This document shows positions 37,772 through 41,937 of a stretch of DNA of 41,937 nucleotides, in pieces (position 1 is the first letter of the stretch; each line of letters opens with the position of its first letter). Source of the stretch: Microbacteriaceae bacterium. Lineage in GTDB: Bacteria; Actinomycetota; Actinomycetes; Actinomycetales; Microbacteriaceae. The translations under genes and the position numbers were made by a program. The DNA lies in contig JAODMG010000112.1 of assembly GCA_025464895.1 (NCBI GenBank), positions 1 to 41,937 of the forward strand. The letters run 5' to 3'. A model generated the notes under the pieces. That model was not told the origin of the DNA, did no database searches, and saw only the letters and a list, made by a program, of their open reading frames with translations.

Positions 37772-39817
37772 ATGAAACGCAATCTAACCCTGCTCGCGGT
37801 GCCGGTCGGCGTCGTCGGCATCATCCTGCTGCTGGTCGTGCCCATCCCGGCCTGGCTGCTGGACTTCCTGATCATCATCAACATCCTGTTCGCCCTCACC
37901 ATCCTGCTCACCAGCATGTTCGTGAGGAAGCCGCTGGACTTCTCGGTCTTCCCGTCGCTTCTGCTGGTCGCGACGCTGTTCCGGCTCGGGCTCAACGTTG
38001 CATCCACCCGACTGGTGCTCGGTGACGGCTACGCGGGAGACGTCATCGCTGCGTTCGGAAACGTCGCCGTCGGCGGTTCGCTCATCATCGGCGCTGTCAT
38101 CTTCCTGATTCTCGTCGTCATCCAATTCGTCGTCGTCACGAAGGGTGCCGAGCGGGTCGCAGAGGTCGGCGCACGATTCACCCTCGACGCGATGCCCGGC
38201 AAGCAGATGGCGATCGACGCGGACCTGAACTCCGGCCTGATCACCGACATGGAGGCGCGCAAGCGGCGGGCGGATGTCTCGGCCGAGGCCGACTTCTACG
38301 GCGCAATGGACGGTGCGTCGAAGTTCGTCAAGGGTGACGCGATCGCCGGCATGGTCATCATCATCATCAATATCGTCGGCGGGATCGCGGTCGGGATGTT
38401 ACAGCGAGGGCTGAGCATCACCGATGCGCTCAGCCACTACACGCTGCTGACCATCGGCGACGGCCTGGTAACGCAGATCCCGGCACTGCTGATGGCGGTC
38501 TCCACCGGCATGATCGTCACGAGGTCCAGCGTCGAATCCGACCTCGGCTCGACCGCGGCACAGCAGCTGACCCAGTCCAGGGTCGCGCTCATGATCGCCG
38601 GCGGCGCCGCCATCGTGATGGCACTGATCCCCGGGATGCCGAAGATTCCGTTCATCCTGGTCGGTGCCGCCCTCATCTTCTCGTCCCAACGGATCAAGGG
38701 CAGGGAGAAGGCGAAGCTCATCGCAGACGAACTGGCCGCGGCGGCGGAGAAGCCGGTGGTATCCGAGTCGACGGACGAACTGATCGAGGAGATGCGGGTG
38801 CACGCGCTCGAGATCCAGCTGGCACCCGACCTCGTCGACATCGTCTCGGGGTCATCGGACGACCTGCTGGCCAGGGTCCGGGCGCTGCGGCGCAAGATCG
38901 CCATGGAACTCGGCATCGTCGTGCCACCCGTTCGCACCAGGGACAGCGTCGATCTGCCGTCGAGCACCTATGTCATCCGGATTGCCGGGGTCGAGGCCGG
39001 CCGAGGTCTCGCACCGAGCGGCAAGGTGCTCGCCCTCGGCGACGGACTGGACGGATTGCCAGGCGTCGCCACCGTCGAGCCGGTGTTCGGCCTGGCCGGA
39101 AAATGGGTGCCGACGGAGATGCGCCACAGCGCGGAGCTCACCGGAGCGACCGTCATCGACCGGGTATCCGTCCTCGTCACCCACCTCTCGTCCCTCATCT
39201 CCAGCAATGCCGCCCGGCTGCTCACCCGCGAGGATGTGCGGGTCCTGACCGAGGGGGTCAAGCAGGTCAACCCGGCCGCCGTCGACGAACTGGTCCCGAA
39301 CCTGCTCAGCCTCGCGGATGTGCAGCGGGTGCTGCAGGGGCTGCTGGCCGAGCAGGTTTCGATCAACGACCTCCCCCGCATCTACGAGGCGCTGTCGCTT
39401 CGGGCGAAGATATCGAGCGACCCTGAGGGGCTGATCGAGGCCGCGCGTCTCGCCCTCGGCCCCGCAGTCACCGCCAAGTACATCGATGGAACCGTGCTGC
39501 GGGTCATCATGATCGACCCGATGGTCGAGCAGTCGATGCTCGAGGGCATGCGGCCGTCCGAGGTCGGCAGCCAGATCCTCCTCGACCAGAACACCATCGA
39601 GGCCCTACTCGCCTCCGTGAAGGAATCGGTTTCCGCTATCGAGGCGACCGGGCGGGCAGCCGTGCTGGTTTGCGCGCCGGCGTTGCGTCCGGCCATCCAT
39701 CGCCTGGTGTCCGCCCAGTCCAGCGGCCTGCCCGTGTTGTCGTACCAGGAAGTGACGGCGGGCAACGCCGATATCGAGACCGTGGGAGTGGTTCGTGCCG
39801 CGATTACTGCAGCTTGA
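37772..39817 (+). CDS. flhA: Flagellar export gate protein FlhA
   Basis: A 681-residue nine-subunit export gate protein. Eight membrane helices occupy residues 1-310, and the FHIPEP region shows VRKPLDFSVFPSLLLVATLFRLGLNVASTRLVL. The loop VVTKGAERVAEVGARFTLDAMPGKQMAIDADLNSGLI and RKRRADVSAEADFYGAMDGASKFVKGDAIAG is highly conserved. The cytoplasmic nonameric domain (residues 340-681) docks chaperone-substrate complexes. The start at 37772 has GGAGA in front; the frame extends upstream into flhB but is not supported. It overlaps the next gene by 23 bases. Confidence -1.
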   Translation: MKRNLTLLAVPVGVVGIILLLVVPIPAWLLDFLIIINILFALTILLTSMFVRKPLDFSVFPSLLLVATLFRLGLNVASTRLVLGDGYAGDVIAAFGNVAVGGSLIIGAVIFLILVVIQFVVVTKGAERVAEVGARFTLDAMPGKQMAIDADLNSGLITDMEARKRRADVSAEADFYGAMDGASKFVKGDAIAGMVIIIINIVGGIAVGMLQRGLSITDALSHYTLLTIGDGLVTQIPALLMAVSTGMIVTRSSVESDLGSTAAQQLTQSRVALMIAGGAAIVMALIPGMPKIPFILVGAALIFSSQRIKGREKAKLIADELAAAAEKPVVSESTDELIEEMRVHALEIQLAPDLVDIVSGSSDDLLARVRALRRKIAMELGIVVPPVRTRDSVDLPSSTYVIRIAGVEAGRGLAPSGKVLALGDGLDGLPGVATVEPVFGLAGKWVPTEMRHSAELTGATVIDRVSVLVTHLSSLISSNAARLLTREDVRVLTEGVKQVNPAAVDELVPNLLSLADVQRVLQGLLAEQVSINDLPRIYEALSLRAKISSDPEGLIEAARLALGPAVTAKYIDGTVLRVIMIDPMVEQSMLEGMRPSEVGSQILLDQNTIEALLASVKESVSAIEATGRAAVLVCAPALRPAIHRLVSAQSSGLPVLSYQEVTAGNADIETVGVVRAAITAA

Positions 39818-40658
39818 CGGAACATCGCTCGAGGAGTTGAAGGCGAGAGTTCTCGCCGAACACGGCTCCCGGGCCAGGGTCATCTCGGTGGAGACGGTCA
39901 CGAGGGGCGGCATCGGCGGCTTCTTCGGCAGCCGCCACTACGAGGTGACCGTGGAGCTCCCCGACCTTCCGTCACCGACCCAATTGCGGGACGCCCATCA
40001 CCTCGACGTCCCGACCAGGATCGGCATCGCCTCCCTCCTTGAGGACGCGGACGTCCAGGAGGCGATCGTCTACAACCAGGTGAGCAGCGGATTCCCGGTC
40101 TCCACATCGTCGCGCGAGTTCGCCAACATCATGGACCAGCTGGAATCCGCCACCATCCCCACCCCGGTCGGTGCACGGCCACCTCTGCCGAGCCCCCCGC
40201 TGTTGTCCGCGCCGGGAGACCTGGTCGCGATCGTCGGTATCGGCGACGGACCGCTCACCGTCGCGACCACCATGGCCTCGATCGCCGGGATGGCAGAGGT
40301 CACCGTCGCTGGTTCGCTCGGCGCCCCCGGCCTGTCCAGAGTCGACAGCAGACGAGCCGCAATGGTTACCAGGGCGCACGGCGTGGAGCGCGGGGAGCCG
40401 GTGTTCCTCGCGTTCGGACTCACCGGCGTCGGTGAGGATGCCGCTACGGAGGCCTACGAGCTGGCCGCGTTGCATCCGGATCAGGTCTGGGCGGTGGTCG
40501 ACGCCACCCGCAAGCCGGAGGACACCGCACACTGGGTCGAGGAGCTCGCCGCGGTTGTGGCACTCGACGCCGTGGCCGGCACGAACCACGACAACACCCT
40601 GTCGCCCGAGACCATCAACGAGCTCGGCCTGCCCGCGACCTGGGCATACAACGGTTAG
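39795..40658 (+). CDS. FlhF-like protein with degenerate GTPase domain
   Basis: A 287-residue protein in the flhF position after flhA. The N-terminal 55 residues match the FlhF start in pattern: LDGTSLEELKARVLAEHGSRARVISVETVTRGGIGGFFGSRHYEVTVEL. The C-terminal 140 residues look like an SRP-type G domain (VAIVGIGDGPLTVATTMASIAGMAEVTVAG), ending LSPETINELGLPATWAYNG. The P-loop Lys-Thr/Ser of GxxGxGKT is gone and the DTAG and TKxD motifs are not recognisable, so GTP hydrolysis is unlikely. FlhF normally sets flagellar number and placement. GTG 39795 has GGGAG upstream. Assignment is by position and N-terminal similarity. Confidence -1.
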   Translation: MPRLLQLDGTSLEELKARVLAEHGSRARVISVETVTRGGIGGFFGSRHYEVTVELPDLPSPTQLRDAHHLDVPTRIGIASLLEDADVQEAIVYNQVSSGFPVSTSSREFANIMDQLESATIPTPVGARPPLPSPPLLSAPGDLVAIVGIGDGPLTVATTMASIAGMAEVTVAGSLGAPGLSRVDSRRAAMVTRAHGVERGEPVFLAFGLTGVGEDAATEAYELAALHPDQVWAVVDATRKPEDTAHWVEELAAVVALDAVAGTNHDNTLSPETINELGLPATWAYNG

Positions 40659-40671
40659 GTAGGCTGGCGAG

Positions 40672-40938
40672 ATGTTGGTATTGACGCGGAGGGCCGGGGA
40701 GCGGGTGCTCATCGGGGACGACATCGTCATCACAATCCTCGACACGAAGGGAGATGGCATCCGTATCGGCATCGAAGCCCCGCGCGGTGTGAACATCCAG
40801 CGGGACGAGATCGTGCGCGCCGTCAGCGAGGCGAATGTCGCGGCGACGCAGGCGAATCCCGACGCGGAGAACCGCATCAAGGCCGCGCTCGGGCTGGTTC
40901 CACCGACTGCTCCGGCCGCTGTTCCTGCCGCGGACTAG
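40672..40938 (+). CDS. csrA: Translational regulator CsrA
   Basis: An 88-residue CsrA. The N-terminal strands MLVLTRRAGERVLIGDDIVITIL carry the RNA-binding Leu4 and Arg6, and the fifth strand NIQRDEIVRAV contains the conserved arginine. The C-terminus is about 15 residues longer than in Escherichia coli (PPTAPAAVPAAD). CsrA dimers bind GGA motifs near ribosome-binding sites; FliW antagonises it in Gram-positives. A fitting target is the flagellin leader at 17385-17428. It is the last gene of the flagellar cluster, and its TAG shares the palindrome CTAG with the stop of the convergent SRAP gene. Confidence -1.
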   Translation: MLVLTRRAGERVLIGDDIVITILDTKGDGIRIGIEAPRGVNIQRDEIVRAVSEANVAATQANPDAENRIKAALGLVPPTAPAAVPAAD

Positions 40939-41627
40939 ATCGGTTCTACGAGCTCCGCCCCGTTGTTCTTGACGCTGTTGACGGCCTTGGACACCGGAAA
41001 GAACTCCAGGTCATTCGCGACCTCGAGCGATGAGCGATCCACCAGGGCCAGCAACTCGTCCGTGTCGAGGTGGCCGCCGAGCCAGTCGTCGAAGTTGTCG
41101 GGGGCGAGCATCGCCGGCATCCGATCATGCACCTCGCCCGGCGCGACGTGCGCATCGAGGGTGATGATTGCCATCGACAGCCGCCAGCGATGCGGATCGT
41201 CCCGGTCTTTGGTCTTGTCCGCCCATGGACGGATGATGCCGGCCATCGCCAGGTCGGCGCCCGGATTGCGGATGAAATAGGGCTGCTTGGCGCCATCCTG
41301 CAGCTGCCATTCGTAATAGCCGAGGGCCGGAACGATGCACCGGTGCGACTCGAACGGCCCGCGGAACAGCCCGTTGGTCACGACCGTCTCGATGCGGGCG
41401 TTGATGATCGGCTTGCCGCCGCCGAAGGTCGGGGACGACGGAGGGACAGCACCCCAGCGCACCGTGATCAGCTCGCGGCGGCCGTCGTGTTCGCGCACTA
41501 CAGGCACCTGGTCGGTCGGGGCGACGTTCCAGGACGGGGTCCAGTCTTCTGCATCCTGCCCGGTGACCGCCATGAACTCGACGATCAGGTCGTCTGTCTC
41601 CTTGTCCATCGCGAAGCGTCCGCACAT
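40935..41627 (-). CDS. SRAP family DNA-protein crosslink protein (YedK/HMCES)
   Basis: A 230-residue abasic-site processing protein. The start at 41627 is fixed by the invariant MCGRFAM: after removal of Met the Cys becomes the catalytic N-terminal residue that forms a thiazolidine crosslink with abasic DNA. Other family marks are WNVAPTDQVPVV, the Asn-Arg-Glu element NARIETVVTNGLFRGPFESHRCIVPALGYYEWQ, and the active-site HDRMPAML. An upstream in-frame ATG at 41738 would bury the cysteine and is rejected. No SOS box is recognised upstream. It is convergent with csrA and shares four bases with it. Confidence -1.
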   Translation of the reverse strand: MCGRFAMDKETDDLIVEFMAVTGQDAEDWTPSWNVAPTDQVPVVREHDGRRELITVRWGAVPPSSPTFGGGKPIINARIETVVTNGLFRGPFESHRCIVPALGYYEWQLQDGAKQPYFIRNPGADLAMAGIIRPWADKTKDRDDPHRWRLSMAIITLDAHVAPGEVHDRMPAMLAPDNFDDWLGGHLDTDELLALVDRSSLEVANDLEFFPVSKAVNSVKNNGAELVEPI

Positions 41628-41778
41628 GCCATCAGGGTACGCGCGACCGGCGATAGCGTCGATCGTCAGGCGTCGCTCGGCCAGATCAATGTGCGTTGAG
41701 TCCGGTCCTGAGATCGCCATACAGACAACCGCTGGCACATAGGGCGATTCCCTTGTCCGCGCAACCTCGATCAGATAC

Positions 41779-41803
41779 CGTTTATCAATAACATTGATAA
41801 ACG
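41779..41803. promoter_or_regulatory. 25-bp perfect palindrome, probable TetR-type operator
   Basis: Arms CGTTTATCAAT (41779-41789) and ATTGATAAACG (41793-41803) are perfect reverse complements around a three-base spacer, ending 12 bases before the ATG at 41816. It is AT-rich and of the length and symmetry bound by TetR-family dimers. The repressor gene is probably beyond the right edge. Confidence -1.
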
Positions 41804-41815
41804 ATATGGGGAGTC

Positions 41816-41937
41816 ATGACCATCGTGGAAACAGCGCCAAAGCAAGGACGGTTGGCACGCGCGTCCGCAGTTCTCATAGCGGTGATCGCCGTTCTGGTTG
41901 CGCTCGACGACCTGGTACACGGGATCACCGTGTCTAC
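41816..41937 (+). CDS. N-terminus of a membrane protein (cut by window edge)
   Basis: The frame opens at ATG 41816 with GGGGAG just upstream and runs to the window end. It gives about 40 residues: a basic N-terminus (MTIVETAPKQGRLARAS) followed by a hydrophobic helix (AVLIAVIAVLVALDDLVHGITV). Only one transmembrane segment is visible, so the family cannot be named. It is under a perfect 25-bp palindrome and is probably repressor controlled. Confidence -1.
   Translation, partial: MTIVETAPKQGRLARASAVLIAVIAVLVALDDLVHGITVS

Noticed and set aside
39760-39785. Sixth GCCGATA match inside flhA
   Set aside because: No TAAC/TAAA at 15 bases upstream, and the next gene overlaps flhA, so it is probably coding sequence by chance.
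41628-41738. Extended N-terminus of the SRAP gene from the ATG at 41738
   Set aside because: The catalytic cysteine must be residue 2, so only the ATG at 41627 gives a working protein.
1-41937. CRISPR arrays, prophage, insertion sequences
   Set aside because: No regularly spaced direct repeats, transposase, integrase or phage structural genes are visible.

Overview
The window is high-GC DNA from a motile actinobacterium, most likely a member of the Microbacteriaceae. The pointers are a Trp-tRNA/secE/nusG/rplK/rplA block, a NusG with a long acidic N-terminus, a GTG-started hadA followed by hadB and murB, a Pr6Pr-type membrane protein, and a flagellar cluster of Gram-positive type with no P- or L-ring genes. 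Species cannot be fixed from the sequence alone.

Layout. Positions 1-3500 hold a truncated MarR-type regulator divergent from an alpha/beta hydrolase, an NADPH:quinone-oxidoreductase-like enzyme behind a perfect palindrome, a small membrane protein and a GNAT acetyltransferase. Positions 3535-6490 hold the leftward transcription/translation block tRNA-Trp, secE, nusG, rplK, rplA, closed by a UUCG-loop terminator. Positions 6660-9667 hold a zinc polyol-type dehydrogenase, a 22-bp perfect long inverted repeat, and a two-gene ABC exporter. Positions 9685-11886 hold, leftward, a 26-residue CxxC peptide gene with its own promoter, operator-like palindrome and terminator, then hadA, hadB and murB. 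An NlpC/P60 hydrolase with a hairpin-rich leader follows at 12180.

From 12826 to 40938 almost everything is flagellar. A leftward operon flgN-flgK-flgL-fliW faces a rightward FliA-type sigma factor and flagellin. Then come fliD-fliS-(FliT-position ORF), flgB-flgC-fliE-fliF-fliG-fliH-fliI-fliJ-fliK-flgD-flgE, flbD-motA-motB, fliM-fliN-fliO-fliP-fliQ-fliR-flhB-flhA, an FlhF-like protein that has lost its P-loop, and csrA. The window ends with an SRAP (HMCES/YedK) gene convergent with csrA and the start of a membrane protein behind a 25-bp palindrome.

How it works together. Five promoters with the sigma-28 architecture (TAAC or TTAC, exactly 15 bases, GCCGATAG) precede flgN, flagellin, flgB, flbD/motA and fliM, so the sigma factor encoded here probably drives the whole cluster. 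FliW and CsrA are both present. The flagellin leader carries an 8-bp hairpin with a UGGA loop near the predicted 5' end and an ACGGAGG Shine-Dalgarno, which is the arrangement expected for FliW-CsrA-flagellin translational feedback. Two further sigma-28 leaders have similar small GGA-loop hairpins. Recognisable genes for FlgM, FliL, FlgF/FlgG, FlgJ, FlhG and chemotaxis proteins are not in the window, FliM lacks the usual N-terminal CheY-binding motif, and FlhB has NPIH instead of NPTH at its self-cleavage site.
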